A stretch of DNA of 39,425 bases from Gandjariella thermophila (GTDB lineage: Bacteria; Actinomycetota; Actinomycetes; Mycobacteriales; Pseudonocardiaceae), in the NCBI RefSeq assembly GCF_005405885.1, contig NZ_BJFL01000039.1, positions 1-39,425 of the forward strand. Reading direction: 5' to 3'. Position 1 is the stretch's first letter; every line of letters begins with the position of its first letter. The position numbers were made by a program, and so were the translations under genes. This document shows, piece by piece, positions 29,823 to 39,302 of this stretch. Below the pieces are notes generated by a model that saw nothing but the letters and a program-made list of their open reading frames with translations, did not search any database and was not told the origin of the DNA.

Positions 29823-31124
29823 TCAGACGAAGACGGTGGGGATCGCCGGCTCTCCGGAGGACAGCTTGAGCCCTTCCCACGGCACGCTGACCAGCGCCTT
29901 GCGCAGCCGTTCCCGGCTGTCCTCCAGCGTGGGCAGCCCGTCCACCCGCTGTCCAGCGCGCACCAGAGGGATCTGCAGCTCGCGGTCGTGGTCGCCGAGT
30001 TCGGGCCGGGGCCGCCCGGGCCCGCACCGGTAGACGACCTCCTCCAGCGCGGTGCCGGTCGGCTTGTGCCGGCGCAGCGCCGCCTTCCGGCCACCCCGGG
30101 ACGCCTTGTGCTCGCTGCGCTTCTCCACCGGCCGGCCGTCCACCTCGACCAGCTTGTAGACCATGTTCGCGGTGGGCGCCCCGGACCCGGTGACCACGGC
30201 GGTGCCCACGCCGTAGGCGTCCACCGGCTCGGCGCGCAGCGCGGCGATGGCGTGCTCGTCCAGGTCCCCGGACACCACGATCTTGGTGTTCCGCGCACCC
30301 AGCGCGTCGAGCTGCTCGCGGGCCTGCCGGGCCAGCACGCCGAGGTCGCCGGAGTCGATGCGGATCGCGCCCAGCTCCGTGCCGGCCGCCTCGATCGCGT
30401 TGCGCACGCCCGCGGTGATGTCGTAGGTGTCCACCAGCAGCGTCGTCTGCGGGCCGAGCGCGGCGATCTGGGCGCGGAACGCGTCCACCTCGGTGTCGTG
30501 CAGCAGGGTGAAGGAATGCGCCGAGGTGCCGGCGGTGGGGATGCCGTAGCGGCGCCCGGCCTCCAGGTTCGAGGTGGCGGAGAAGCCGGCGAGGTAGGCG
30601 GCGCGGGCGGCGGCCACCGCCGCCTCCTCGTGCGCCCGCCGCGAACCCATCTCGATCATCCGCCGGCCGTTCGCCGCCGTGACCATCCTGGCCGCCGCGG
30701 AGGCCACCGCGCTGTCGTGGTTGAGCACCGAGAGCACCAGCGTCTCCAGCACGACCGCGTCGGCGAAGTTGCCGGTCACCGCGAGGATGGGCGAGCCGGG
30801 GAAGTACAGCTCGCCCTCCGGGTAGCCGTCGACGTCCCCGGAGAACCGGTAGTCGGCCAGCCAGGACAGGGTGTCGTCGTCGACCACGTGCGCGCGGGCC
30901 AACTGCTCGATGTCGGCTTCGGTGAAGCGGAACATCTCGATCGCGTCGAGCAGCCGGGCCACCCCGCCGACCACGCCGTACCGCCGCCCGGGCGGCAGCC
31001 GCCGGGCGAACACCTCGAACACGCAGTTCCGCCGCGCGGTGCCGTCCCGCAGCGCCGCGGCCAGCATGGTCAACTCGTAGTGGTCGGTGAGCAGCGCGGT
31101 GCTCGCGGCGCCAGCAGCGGTCAT
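29823..31124 (-). CDS. pncB: Nicotinate phosphoribosyltransferase
   Basis: PncB joins nicotinate to PRPP, making nicotinate mononucleotide. The product is 433 residues from ATG 31124; the frame is open upstream but family sequence starts at LLTDHYELTML. Typical motifs are FSATSNLEAGRRYGIPTAGT with the HSF that follows (phospho-histidine region), LLVDTYDITAGV, AIRIDSGDLG and VSGDLDE. A TAGGCT box lies 8 nt before the ATG, so the transcript may be leaderless. The gene is divergent from clpS (100-base gap), as in mycobacteria, and is followed closely by pncA, which supplies its substrate. Confidence 0.96.
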   Translation of the reverse strand: MTAAGAASTALLTDHYELTMLAAALRDGTARRNCVFEVFARRLPPGRRYGVVGGVARLLDAIEMFRFTEADIEQLARAHVVDDDTLSWLADYRFSGDVDGYPEGELYFPGSPILAVTGNFADAVVLETLVLSVLNHDSAVASAAARMVTAANGRRMIEMGSRRAHEEAAVAAARAAYLAGFSATSNLEAGRRYGIPTAGTSAHSFTLLHDTEVDAFRAQIAALGPQTTLLVDTYDITAGVRNAIEAAGTELGAIRIDSGDLGVLARQAREQLDALGARNTKIVVSGDLDEHAIAALRAEPVDAYGVGTAVVTGSGAPTANMVYKLVEVDGRPVEKRSEHKASRGGRKAALRRHKPTGTALEEVVYRCGPGRPRPELGDHDRELQIPLVRAGQRVDGLPTLEDSRERLRKALVSVPWEGLKLSSGEPAIPTVFV

Positions 31125-31132
31125 GAACGAAG

Positions 31133-31138
31133 AGCCTA
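31133..31138 (-). promoter_or_regulatory. Candidate -10 box of pncB
   Basis: TAGGCT on the minus strand lies 8 bases before ATG 31124, with no clear ribosome site between. This fits a leaderless or near-leaderless start. Confidence 0.4.
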
Positions 31139-31224
31139 GGACGGGGGACAGGCGGGGTCGCGCCACGGGGTGAGTGGTAGCTGTGGGTGCCGACACCGCT
31201 GGGGTCCCGTGCCACCATGGAGCC

Positions 31225-31524
31225 ATGACCACGCCCGCCGAGGTTGAACAGACCCGGGTTGACCCGTCGGGAGCGGAGATCGGCGAGGAGAACCGGCCGT
31301 GGCTGACGGTGGTCTGGAACGACCCGGTCAACCTGATGTCGTACGTGACGTACGTCTTCCAGAAGCTGTTCGGGTACAGCAAGGAGCGCGCCACCCAGCT
31401 CATGCTGGACGTCCACCACAAGGGGAAGGCTGTCGTGTCCTCCGGGTCCAAGGAGAAGGTCGAGGGCGACGTCGCGAAGCTGCACGCGGCCGGCCTGTGG
31501 GCGACGATGCAGCGTGACTCGTGA
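31225..31524 (+). CDS. clpS: ATP-dependent Clp protease adaptor ClpS
   Basis: ClpS delivers N-degron substrates to ClpAP/ClpCP. The product is 99 residues from ATG 31225. The core is intact: [20 protein letters not shown] (N-end-rule pocket with N-D-P), then [13 protein letters not shown] (His contacts) and the C-terminal HAAGLWATM. The N-terminal 25 residues form the flexible acidic tail that enters the Clp ring. It heads the conserved block clpS - DUF2017 - P1 peptidase. The next gene's start overlaps or closely follows it. Confidence 0.96.
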   Translation: MTTPAEVEQTRVDPSGAEIGEENRPWLTVVWNDPVNLMSYVTYVFQKLFGYSKERATQLMLDVHHKGKAVVSSGSKEKVEGDVAKLHAAGLWATMQRDS

Positions 31525-31576
31525 CCCCGCGGACGCATACCGTCCCACGGAGGCGGCAGACGGCAGGGATGGGCGT

Positions 31577-32134
31577 GTGAACGGTTGGACGCGGAAGAAC
31601 GGCCACCTGGTCACGGTGCTCGACCGGCAGGAGGCGGCCGTGGTGCGCGGGCTGGTCAGCCAGGTGCAGGACATGCTGCAGGCGCGGGCGGAGGAGGCAC
31701 CCCGGGACGAGCTGGCCCAGCTCACCGGCATCCGCACCGGCCCAGCGAACGCCCCGGATGACCCGATCCTCGGCCGCCTGCTGCCCGACTTCCACCGGCT
31801 GGACCACGATGACGCGACCGCGGAGGACGAGAACTCCGCCCGCGCGCTGCGCTCGCTGCACGAACCCGAACTGGTGGAGATGAAGACCGGGGTGGCCGGC
31901 GTGGTGCTGCGGACGTGCCCGCCGCGCGGCGGCAGCATCGTGCTGGACGACGAGCAGGCGCAGGCGTGGCTCTCCGCGCTCAACGACGTCCGCCTCGCGC
32001 TCGGCACCGCGCTGGAGGTCACCGAGGACATGCCGGACGAGCTGCCGGACGAGGATCCGCGCGCCGCCCACCTGGGCGTCTACCACTGGCTGACCTGGGT
32101 GCAGGAGAGCCTGGTGCAGGCGGTGATGGGTTGA
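31577..32134 (+). CDS. DUF2017 family protein
   Basis: The product is 185 residues from GTG 31577 (NGWTRKNGHLVTVLD), where family members usually begin and an AGGGATGGG site lies upstream. GTG 31514, which would overlap clpS by 11 bases, gives a 21-residue extension with no family support. The family is a conserved actinobacterial partner of clpS, equivalent to Rv1332, and is of unknown function. Sequence features are an acidic helical N-terminus (DRQEAAVVRGLVSQVQDML), an aspartate-rich middle and a C-terminal AHLGVYHWLTWVQESLVQAV. Its stop overlaps the next gene's TTG start (TTGA), so it is translationally coupled. Confidence 0.88.
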   Translation: MNGWTRKNGHLVTVLDRQEAAVVRGLVSQVQDMLQARAEEAPRDELAQLTGIRTGPANAPDDPILGRLLPDFHRLDHDDATAEDENSARALRSLHEPELVEMKTGVAGVVLRTCPPRGGSIVLDDEQAQAWLSALNDVRLALGTALEVTEDMPDELPDEDPRAAHLGVYHWLTWVQESLVQAVMG

Positions 32135-33183
32135 CCGTCCCGCTGGCACCCGGTCCGCGTAACGCGATCACCGACGTGGCGGGCGTGCTGGTCGGCGCGC
32201 ACCAGCGGATCGGTGCCGGATGGGCGACCGGCACCTCGGTGGTGCTCGTCCCGGGCGGCGCGGTGGCCTCGGTGGACCAGCGCGGCGGTGCGCCGGGCAC
32301 CCGCGAGACCGACCTGCTGGAACCGTCCAACCTGGTCCAGCAGGTGCACGCGGTGTGCCTATCCGGTGGCAGCGCGTACGGCCTGGCCGCGGCGGACGGG
32401 GTGATGCGCTGGCTCGGTGAGCGGTCCATCGGCTTCCCGGTGGGCACGCAGCCGCACGAGGTGGTGCCGATCGTGCCCGCCGCCGTGCTGTTCGACCTGC
32501 CGCGGAGCACGTGGGGTAACCGGCCGGACGCGACGTTCGGCTACGCCGCGTGTGAGGCGGCGTGGGCGGCCGGCGAGGGCGCCGCGGTGGACGAGGGCTG
32601 CGTCGGCGCGGGCACCGGCGCCCGGGTCGGCTCGCTGAAGGGCGGTCTCGGCACCGCCAGCGCGGTCGTCGAGGCCGGCGGGCGGGCCGTCACGGTGGGC
32701 GCGCTCGCCGCCGTCAACGCGCTGGGCGAGGCGGTGGACCCCGGCACTGGCCGGCCGTGGGCGGCGGACGCCGAGCTGGCCGGGGAGTTCCGCCTCCGGG
32801 TGCCCGGCCGGCCCGGAAACTGGCCCGAGGCCGTGGCCAGCCCGCTGAACACCACGATCGGTGTGGTCGCCGTGGACGCGGCGCTGAGCAAGGCGGAGTG
32901 CCGGCGGGTCGCGGTGTGCGCGCAGGACGCGCTGGCCAGGGCGCTGCGCCCGGCGCACTCGATGTTCGACGGGGACACGGTGTTCGCGCTGGCCACTGGG
33001 CGCACCGAACTGGGCGGCGGCGACGCCGTGCTGGGCGGCGCCGGCCGGGCGGCGCCGCTGGACGCGGTGTGTGCGGCGGCGGCGGACGTGTTCGCCCGCG
33101 CGCTGGTGCGGGGTGTGCTCGCCGCCCACTCCGTGGCCGGGCTGCCCGCCTACCGGGACGTCTGGCCCGGCGCGCTCGGCTGA
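32131..33183 (+). CDS. P1-family (DmpA/BapA-like) aminopeptidase
   Basis: The product is 350 residues from TTG 32131, whose codon overlaps the DUF2017 stop; the family start ITDVAGVLVGAH follows closely. P1 peptidases are N-terminal-nucleophile enzymes that self-cleave into two chains. The likely cleavage is at N240/T241 in SPLNTTIGVV, leaving Thr241 as nucleophile. Other family motifs are CLSGGSAYGLAAADGVM, TFGYAACEAAW, GAGTGARVGSLKGGLGTAS and FDGDTVFALATG. It corresponds to Rv1333 in the conserved block. The physiological substrate is unknown; relatives cut D-amino-acid or beta-amino-acid amides and esters. Confidence 0.92.
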   Translation: MTVPLAPGPRNAITDVAGVLVGAHQRIGAGWATGTSVVLVPGGAVASVDQRGGAPGTRETDLLEPSNLVQQVHAVCLSGGSAYGLAAADGVMRWLGERSIGFPVGTQPHEVVPIVPAAVLFDLPRSTWGNRPDATFGYAACEAAWAAGEGAAVDEGCVGAGTGARVGSLKGGLGTASAVVEAGGRAVTVGALAAVNALGEAVDPGTGRPWAADAELAGEFRLRVPGRPGNWPEAVASPLNTTIGVVAVDAALSKAECRRVAVCAQDALARALRPAHSMFDGDTVFALATGRTELGGGDAVLGGAGRAAPLDAVCAAAADVFARALVRGVLAAHSVAGLPAYRDVWPGALG

Positions 33184-33230
33184 CGGTGGCGTGCGGTTTC
33201 TCACAGGTCGGAAACGCTTCCGTGGACACG

Positions 33231-33236
33231 TAGTAT
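33231..33236 (+). promoter_or_regulatory. Candidate -10 box of mec (leaderless)
   Basis: TAGTAT is followed by 7 bases and GTG 33244. The spacing equals that at the rhomboid and murI genes. It probably starts the mec-cysO-cysM transcription unit. Confidence 0.6.
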
Positions 33237-33243
33237 GGGGACC

Positions 33244-33714
33244 GTGTTGGTGATCCGCCAAGACCTCGTGGACGCGATGGTGGCGCACGCTCGGCGTGAC
33301 CACCCGGACGAGGCATGCGGCTTGATCGCCGGCCCCGAGGGCTCCGACCGGCCGGAGCGGTTCATCCCGATGCTCAACGCGGCCCGCTCGCCCACGTTCT
33401 ACGAGTTCGACCAGGACGAGTGGCTACGTGTCTACCGGGACCTCCAGGCCGCCGACGAGGAGATCGTGGTCGTCTACCACTCACACACGGCCACCGAGGC
33501 GTACCCGTCGCGCACCGACGTCGGCATCGCGGACCACTACGCGATGTTCCTGCCCAGCCCGCACTACGTGCTCATCTCGACCAGGGACCCCGAGCAGCAC
33601 GAGCTGCGCTCCTACCGCATCGTGGAGGGTGTGGTCACGGAGGAGCCGGTCGAGGTGGTCGAGTCCTACATGTTCGCCCACACCGGCGCCGACGACATCC
33701 CCGACTGTCGCTGA
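33244..33714 (+). CDS. mec: JAMM/MPN+ metalloprotease Mec, CysO-cysteine hydrolase
   Basis: Mec releases cysteine from the C-terminus of the CysO carrier in the CysO-CysM cysteine pathway. The product is 156 residues from GTG 33244, chosen because a TAGTAT box lies exactly 7 bases upstream; ATG 33235, which overlaps that box, adds three residues. The zinc-binding JAMM signature H-x-H-x7-S-x2-D is complete (HSHTATEAYPSRTD), and the catalytic Glu lies in PDEACGLIAG. The sequence is very close in pattern to mycobacterial Rv1334. cysO and cysM follow on the same strand. Confidence 0.95.
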   Translation: MLVIRQDLVDAMVAHARRDHPDEACGLIAGPEGSDRPERFIPMLNAARSPTFYEFDQDEWLRVYRDLQAADEEIVVVYHSHTATEAYPSRTDVGIADHYAMFLPSPHYVLISTRDPEQHELRSYRIVEGVVTEEPVEVVESYMFAHTGADDIPDCR

Positions 33715-33798
33715 CCGCGGCGGACACGCCCCAGCCGTGTCGCCGCGTCGGCGCGTGCCCGCAGTTCGACTCCTGGCCAACAGTGGAGGTTTGCGAGA

Positions 33799-35065
<1,267 letters not shown>

Positions 35066-35090
35066 CCGCCACCCGGCGAACGGCGGTCTA

Positions 35091-35951
35091 CTACCCGGCG
35101 AACGAGGTCGTCGGCAGGCCGACGCCGGCGTCCGGCAGTACCAGCAGGGAGCCGGCCAGCGGCTCGGCCGCCAGTTGCGGTTCGGTCATGCCCTCCCGCG
35201 TGGTGGTGACGTAGAGGTCGGTCAGGTCCGGGCCGCCGAAGCAGCACGCCGACGGCTGGCTGACCGGGAGCGTCACCTCGCGGTCCAGCTGGCCGGTCGG
35301 CGTGTACCGCCGCACCGCGCCGCCACCGTTGACCGCCACCCAGACGCCGCCGTCGGCGTCCACGCACAACCCGTCGGGCACGCCCTCGGTGTCCTCGACC
35401 GCGCACAGCGGCCGGCGGCCGTGCACCTCGCCGCTGTCCAGGTCGTAGTCGAAGGCGTCGACGCGCCGGGTGGGGGAGTCGACGTAGTACATCACCGCGG
35501 CCTTCGGGCTCCACCCGATGCCGTTGCTGATGGTCACGTCGTTCAGCACCACGGTGGCCTGGCCGTCGGGTGCCACCCGGACCAGCCAGCCCCCGCCGGT
35601 GGCCTTGTCGTCACGCATGGTGCCCGCCCACAGCCGGCCGGCGGGGTCCACGGCCGCGTCGTTGCCGCGGACCCCCTCCCTCGCCCAGTAGGCGAGCCAG
35701 CGACGGGTGCCGTCGGCGTCCAGCAGCGCCACGCCGTCGCGCAGGTTGAGCACCAGCCCGTCCGCCTCAGCCCTGGGCTTGGCCGCCCCGACGTGCTGCG
35801 GTAGCTCGATCACCGCGTCGGCGCCGCGGGCCGGGTCGAACCGGTGCACCGTGCTGCCGAGGATGTCCACCCACAGCAGCGTCCGGGTGCGGACGTCCCA
35901 GGTGGGGGCCTCGCCGAGTTCGGCATGCGCGCGCAGCGCCACCTCGATCAC
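35091..35951 (-). CDS. SMP-30/gluconolactonase/regucalcin-like hydrolase
   Basis: The product is 286 residues from GTG 35951, preceded by GGGAGGT. It is a six-bladed beta-propeller with the family metal site: Glu14 in LGEAPTWD, Asn in TISNGIGWSP, and Asp in VPDGLCVDADGG. Propeller repeats such as VRGNDAAVDPAGRLWAGTM are clear. Relatives hydrolyse sugar lactones such as gluconolactone; the substrate here is unknown. The gene is inserted, on the opposite strand, between cysM and the rhomboid gene, which are neighbours in M. tuberculosis. It converges with cysM, with a 25-base gap. Confidence 0.9.
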   Translation of the reverse strand: MIEVALRAHAELGEAPTWDVRTRTLLWVDILGSTVHRFDPARGADAVIELPQHVGAAKPRAEADGLVLNLRDGVALLDADGTRRWLAYWAREGVRGNDAAVDPAGRLWAGTMRDDKATGGGWLVRVAPDGQATVVLNDVTISNGIGWSPKAAVMYYVDSPTRRVDAFDYDLDSGEVHGRRPLCAVEDTEGVPDGLCVDADGGVWVAVNGGGAVRRYTPTGQLDREVTLPVSQPSACCFGGPDLTDLYVTTTREGMTEPQLAAEPLAGSLLVLPDAGVGLPTTSFAG

Positions 35952-36094
35952 GTGACCTCCCACGGTCGCTCGGCTGCCTGGTGAACCGATTCGATCACGG
36001 TGTGGCCCGGCCCGCACGCGGTGCACATCGTGCTCACCGGATGCTCGGGGTGATGTCGGGGACTTTCCCTGAGCCGGACGTCGCGCCACGCCCG

Positions 36095-36100
36095 TAACCT
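36095..36100 (+). promoter_or_regulatory. Candidate -10 box of the rhomboid gene (leaderless)
   Basis: TAACCT is followed by 7 bases and GTG 36108, with no ribosome site. The string GTAACCTCG recurs at murI with identical spacing. Confidence 0.6.
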
Positions 36101-36107
36101 CGAAGAC

Positions 36108-36767
36108 GTGCAGCCCTTTCCGGTCCCCGCGGCGCCGCGCCGCCCGGCCAACCGGGTGATCCCGCCGCACCCGCTGCTGGCCGCCATGGTGATGCTCGTG
36201 TTCATCGCGTCGCTGTACGCGGTGGAGTTGGCCAACGTCGTCGGGTTCCACGACACGCTGGAGCGGTACGGCGTCCAGCCCCGCACCCCGAGCGGCCTGA
36301 TCGGCGTGCTGTGGGCACCGCTGCTGCACGGTGGTTGGGGGCATCTCGCCGCGAACACCGTGCCGGTGCTGGTGTTCGGCTTCCTGGCGATGGCCGGCGG
36401 GATCGGTCAGTGGGTCGCCGTCACGGTGACCATCTGGTTGATCAGCGGGCTGGGTGTGTGGCTGACCGCGAGTCCCGGTTCCATCACGGTCGGCGCGTCC
36501 GGCCTGGCCTTCGGGTGGTTGGCGTTCCTGCTGGTACGTGGGTTGTTCAACCGCAGCATCAAGCAGATCGCGGTGGCCGCCGTGCTGCTGTTCTTCTGGG
36601 GCGGCGTGCTGTGGGGTGTGCTCCCGGGTAACCCGATGGTGTCCTGGCAGGGGCATCTGTTCGGCGCGCTCGCCGGGGTGCTCGCCGCGTGGCTGGCGGC
36701 CCGCGCGAGCCGGCCGCAACTGCCGTCCGGGGGGACGTCGGGCCCGATGTTGGGGCCGTCCCGGTAA
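36108..36767 (+). CDS. Rhomboid-family intramembrane serine protease
   Basis: The product is 219 residues from GTG 36108. It has six predicted membrane helices. Catalytic serine 131 sits in VGASGLAFG (GxSG) and catalytic histidine 183 in [11 protein letters not shown]; the oxyanion Asn83 lies in [10 protein letters not shown]. All are intact, so it should be an active protease that cuts membrane substrates. It corresponds to Rv1337 and is the neighbour of murI. Its stop codon TAA at 36765-36767 is also the first half of the murI -10 box, so the two genes are adjacent but separately promoted. Confidence 0.93.
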   Translation: MQPFPVPAAPRRPANRVIPPHPLLAAMVMLVFIASLYAVELANVVGFHDTLERYGVQPRTPSGLIGVLWAPLLHGGWGHLAANTVPVLVFGFLAMAGGIGQWVAVTVTIWLISGLGVWLTASPGSITVGASGLAFGWLAFLLVRGLFNRSIKQIAVAAVLLFFWGGVLWGVLPGNPMVSWQGHLFGALAGVLAAWLAARASRPQLPSGGTSGPMLGPSR

Positions 36768-36770
36768 CCT
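36765..36770 (+). promoter_or_regulatory. Candidate -10 box of murI overlapping the rhomboid stop codon
   Basis: TAACCT uses the rhomboid TAA as its first three bases and is followed by 7 bases and GTG 36778. Confidence 0.6.
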
Positions 36771-36777
36771 CGGCCGC

Positions 36778-37710
36778 GTGAGTTCGCGAGCCGACGCGCC
36801 CATCGGGGTATTCGATTCCGGCGTCGGCGGGTTGACGGTCGCGCGCGCCATCCTCGACCAGCTCCCCGGCGAGCAACTGCGCTACGTGGGTGACACCGCG
36901 CACGGTCCGTACGGCCCGTTGCCCATCGCGGAAGCCCGGCGGCACACCCTCGCGGTGACCGACCAACTCGTCGCGGACGGGGTGAAGTTGCTGGTCATCG
37001 CGTGCAACACGGCGTCGGCCGCGTGCCTTCGGGACGCCCGCGAGCGCTACGACGTGCCGGTGGTCGAGGTGATCGTGCCCGCGGTGCGCCGCGCGGTGGC
37101 CACCACGCGCAACGGGCGGATCGGGGTGATCGGCACGCTCGGCACCATCCGCTCGCGGGCCTACGAGGACGCCTTCGCCGCCGCGCCGGACGTGCGGGTC
37201 ACCAGCGTCGCGTGCCCGCGGTTCGCCGAGTTCGTCGAGCGCGGCAACACCTCGGGCCGGCAGGTGCTCGGTCTCGCGCAGAGCTACCTGGAGCCGTTGC
37301 AGCGCGCCGACGTCGACACGCTGGTCCTCGGCTGCACGCATTACCCGCTGCTCACCGGGGTGCTGCAGATCGTCATGGGAGACGGCGTCACGCTCGTGTC
37401 GAGCGCGGAGGAAACCGCGAAAGACGTCTTCCGGGTGCTGACCGAGTTGGACCTGCTGCGGGGATCCTTGGCGGAACCCGCGCACGAGTTCCTGGCCACC
37501 GGACCGGCTGAGCCGTTCACCAGGCTCGCGCGGCGCTTTCTCGGCCCGGAGTTGGGGGCCGTTCTCGGTTCGCCTGCTCGTGCCTTCTCGCTCGACGAAC
37601 CGCAACCGGCTCCGCCCGACGTTGCCACCGGCTCACGATACGGACCGAGTTTGAGTGGGTCCGTCAACGGTTCCACCCCGGCTGCCGCAGCCACACCCCA
37701 CGAGCGATGA
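36778..37710 (+). CDS. murI: Glutamate racemase
   Basis: MurI makes D-glutamate for peptidoglycan. The product is 310 residues from GTG 36778, which has no ribosome site but a TAACCT box 7 bases upstream. The two catalytic cysteines are Cys76 (VIACNTASA) and Cys186 (VLGCTHYP), with [12 protein letters not shown] and [10 protein letters not shown] also intact. The final 45 residues after FLGPELG form a low-complexity Ser/Pro/Ala-rich tail ending [11 protein letters not shown], longer than in most homologues (about 265-275 residues). The conserved neighbour upstream is the rhomboid gene. The truncated methyltransferase converges on it. Confidence 0.95.
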   Translation: MSSRADAPIGVFDSGVGGLTVARAILDQLPGEQLRYVGDTAHGPYGPLPIAEARRHTLAVTDQLVADGVKLLVIACNTASAACLRDARERYDVPVVEVIVPAVRRAVATTRNGRIGVIGTLGTIRSRAYEDAFAAAPDVRVTSVACPRFAEFVERGNTSGRQVLGLAQSYLEPLQRADVDTLVLGCTHYPLLTGVLQIVMGDGVTLVSSAEETAKDVFRVLTELDLLRGSLAEPAHEFLATGPAEPFTRLARRFLGPELGAVLGSPARAFSLDEPQPAPPDVATGSRYGPSLSGSVNGSTPAAAATPHER

Positions 37711-37728
37711 TCTCATCCGCCGCCCGGA

Positions 37729-38388
37729 TCAGCCGGTGCGGGCCAGCGCGGCCAAGCCCGGAAATTTCTCCGGATGGGCGTGGAGATCCCCGTCCGGATG
37801 CCACTGCGGCACGGTGACGATGTTCGGCTCCAGGAGTTCGAAGGCGGTGAGAAGGCCGGCGATCTGGTCGGCGTCGCGCAGCACCAACGGCGGGATGGGA
37901 ATGCCGAACAGGCGCTCGAACCGAGCAAAGCCCGCGGCGAGTTCGTCGTCCGGGCAGCCATGGGACAACGCCAGATAGTTTCCCGGACCCAGCATCCGCC
38001 GGTAGGTGGTAAGGATCTGTTCCGGGTGGTCGGCATCGGACACGTAGGGCAGTGAGTCGATCAACAGGACCGCCGTGGGCTGGTCAGGATGCAGCAGTGC
38101 CCGGCAGTCCGGGGCGCTCAGTACGTCGTCGGCCTGGCGGAAGTCGGCCTGCAGCATCGCCACCCGCTCGTCCTGACCGACCAACGCCCGGCCGTCGTCG
38201 ACGGCCACCGGGTCGCTGTCCACGTAGACCACGCGGCAGCCGGGGTCGACGGCGTGCGCCGTGTGATGCACATGGCCGGCGGTCGGGATGCCCGAACCGA
38301 GGTCGAGAAACTGACGCACCCCCAGCCGAATCAGGTAGCGCACCGCCCGCCGCAAGAATGCGCGGTGCGAGCGAGAACTTCGGCCCAG
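37729..38388 (-). pseudogene. DUF574-family SAM methyltransferase, N-terminally truncated
   Basis: The reading frame resembles the intact gene at 16959-17768 from RAFLRRAV onward: FLDLGSGIPT, VVYVDSDPVAVDD and the C-terminal methyltransferase region are present. The first 55-60 residues, including the PSPARVYDYLLGG-type segment, are absent. The frame begins immediately after the TAG stop of the cysteine-rich gene (38389). The only possible starts are CTG 38388 or TTG 38355, neither with a ribosome site. Loss probably came from a recombination or insertion event that placed the cysteine-rich gene here. The remaining core might still fold, but expression is doubtful. Confidence 0.75.
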
Positions 38389-38934
38389 CTACTGCCACCC
38401 AGGCAGCGGAACGGCCGGCGGTGGGCCGCCGTAGCCACAGCGGCGCAGGCCGGCCGTGGGGACGCAACCACGCTCGTGACAGGGCGGGCACGCCGCCCAC
38501 CCTGGGCGACGCCACCGAGTGCCTTCCCGCTGGTGACCACAGCATGCGCACACACCCCGCGGCCAGCGGGCCACATGGCGGATCGGCTCCCACCCCACCG
38601 TCGGCGACGTCCGCGACAACACCGCCCACACAGCCAGCCGGCACGTGTCGCAGACCGGATGCCGCAGCATCATCCCGGACGGACGGGGCACCAGGAGATG
38701 CGCCGACGCCCGCTCCGTGCAGCGCATTCGACCGATCCTCACCGAGCAGGCCACGTCGACACCTGCTCGTTCCCGACGCCACGCGGTGCGGCACGACGCG
38801 CTACAAAACCGCAACGAACGCCGACCACCCGGCAGTGGTCGCGCTATCGCGTTACGGCAGTACCAACAGTGTGCCACCCATGATGACTTCGGCAACACGA
38901 TGGACTTCCGCACCGGCGCAGACTGCCATGACAT
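38389..38934 (-). CDS. Cysteine-rich zinc-ribbon-like protein of unknown function
   Basis: The product is 181 residues from ATG 38934; an upstream ATG at 38961 would add nine residues. It has 15 cysteines, mostly in metal-ligand pairs: C23-x2-C26 with C44-x3-C48 (HCWYCRNAI, RFCSASCRT), C95-x2-C98 (VCDTCRL), C129-x-CC132 (CACCGH) and C149-x2-C152 (CPPCHERGC). The first unit looks like the small zinc ribbon at the N-terminus of various actinobacterial DNA-associated or mobile-element proteins. Arg and Trp are abundant, suggesting nucleic-acid binding. No catalytic motif is seen. It lies between the truncated methyltransferase and the right IS, a region of apparent gene debris, so it may be a recent arrival. 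Confidence 0.6.
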   Translation of the reverse strand: MSWQSAPVRKSIVLPKSSWVAHCWYCRNAIARPLPGGRRSLRFCSASCRTAWRRERAGVDVACSVRIGRMRCTERASAHLLVPRPSGMMLRHPVCDTCRLAVWAVLSRTSPTVGWEPIRHVARWPRGVCACCGHQREGTRWRRPGWAACPPCHERGCVPTAGLRRCGYGGPPPAVPLPGWQ

Positions 38935-39092
38935 TCGCTCCTGTTGCTTACCGGCCCTCACATTCTAACCGAGTGTACGAATGAGTACCGATGTGGTCGC
39001 ACGCACAGTGTTTCCAAGGTACGCCGTCCACGACCCCGAATCGACAATTGGGTGGTATTTCTCGTGTCGCAATATTCACGTTGCATCCAACT

Positions 39093-39239
39093 TCAGGTGT
39101 CTCCGGCGGAGACGGTAGCAGGGGAAAGACCGACGGAGAGAGTTGTGGTGTCGGGGGTCGCCGCCATGGCGACGCCGCCCACGCAGAGTGCGGTGAGCAC
39201 GATGGCGGAAACCGCTGTCAGAATGCGAGAAAATCGCAT
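39093..39239 (-). pseudogene. Secreted Ig-like-domain protein, truncated to 48 residues
   Basis: It starts at ATG 39239 after a strong GGAGGTG site. A clean signal peptide ends AMA/ATPD, near residue 27. The mature part, TTTLSVGLSPATVSAGDT, looks like the first strand of a bacterial Ig-like repeat, which would normally continue with VTLTATV-type sequence. Instead a TGA follows and the downstream DNA has no continuation in any minus-strand frame. It may be a truncated remnant or, less likely, a very short secreted peptide. Its start lies 64 bases inside the right IS edge. Confidence 0.6.
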
Positions 39240-39302
39240 GTTCACCTCCGAATCAGGGGATGAGTCAACCAGTTCGCTGGGCACGCGGGTTTTCATATCT
39301 GT

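Noticed and set aside
31124-31538. Longer pncB start giving about 570 residues
   Set aside because: The extension would run antisense through clpS and the divergent promoter gap and has no family sequence.
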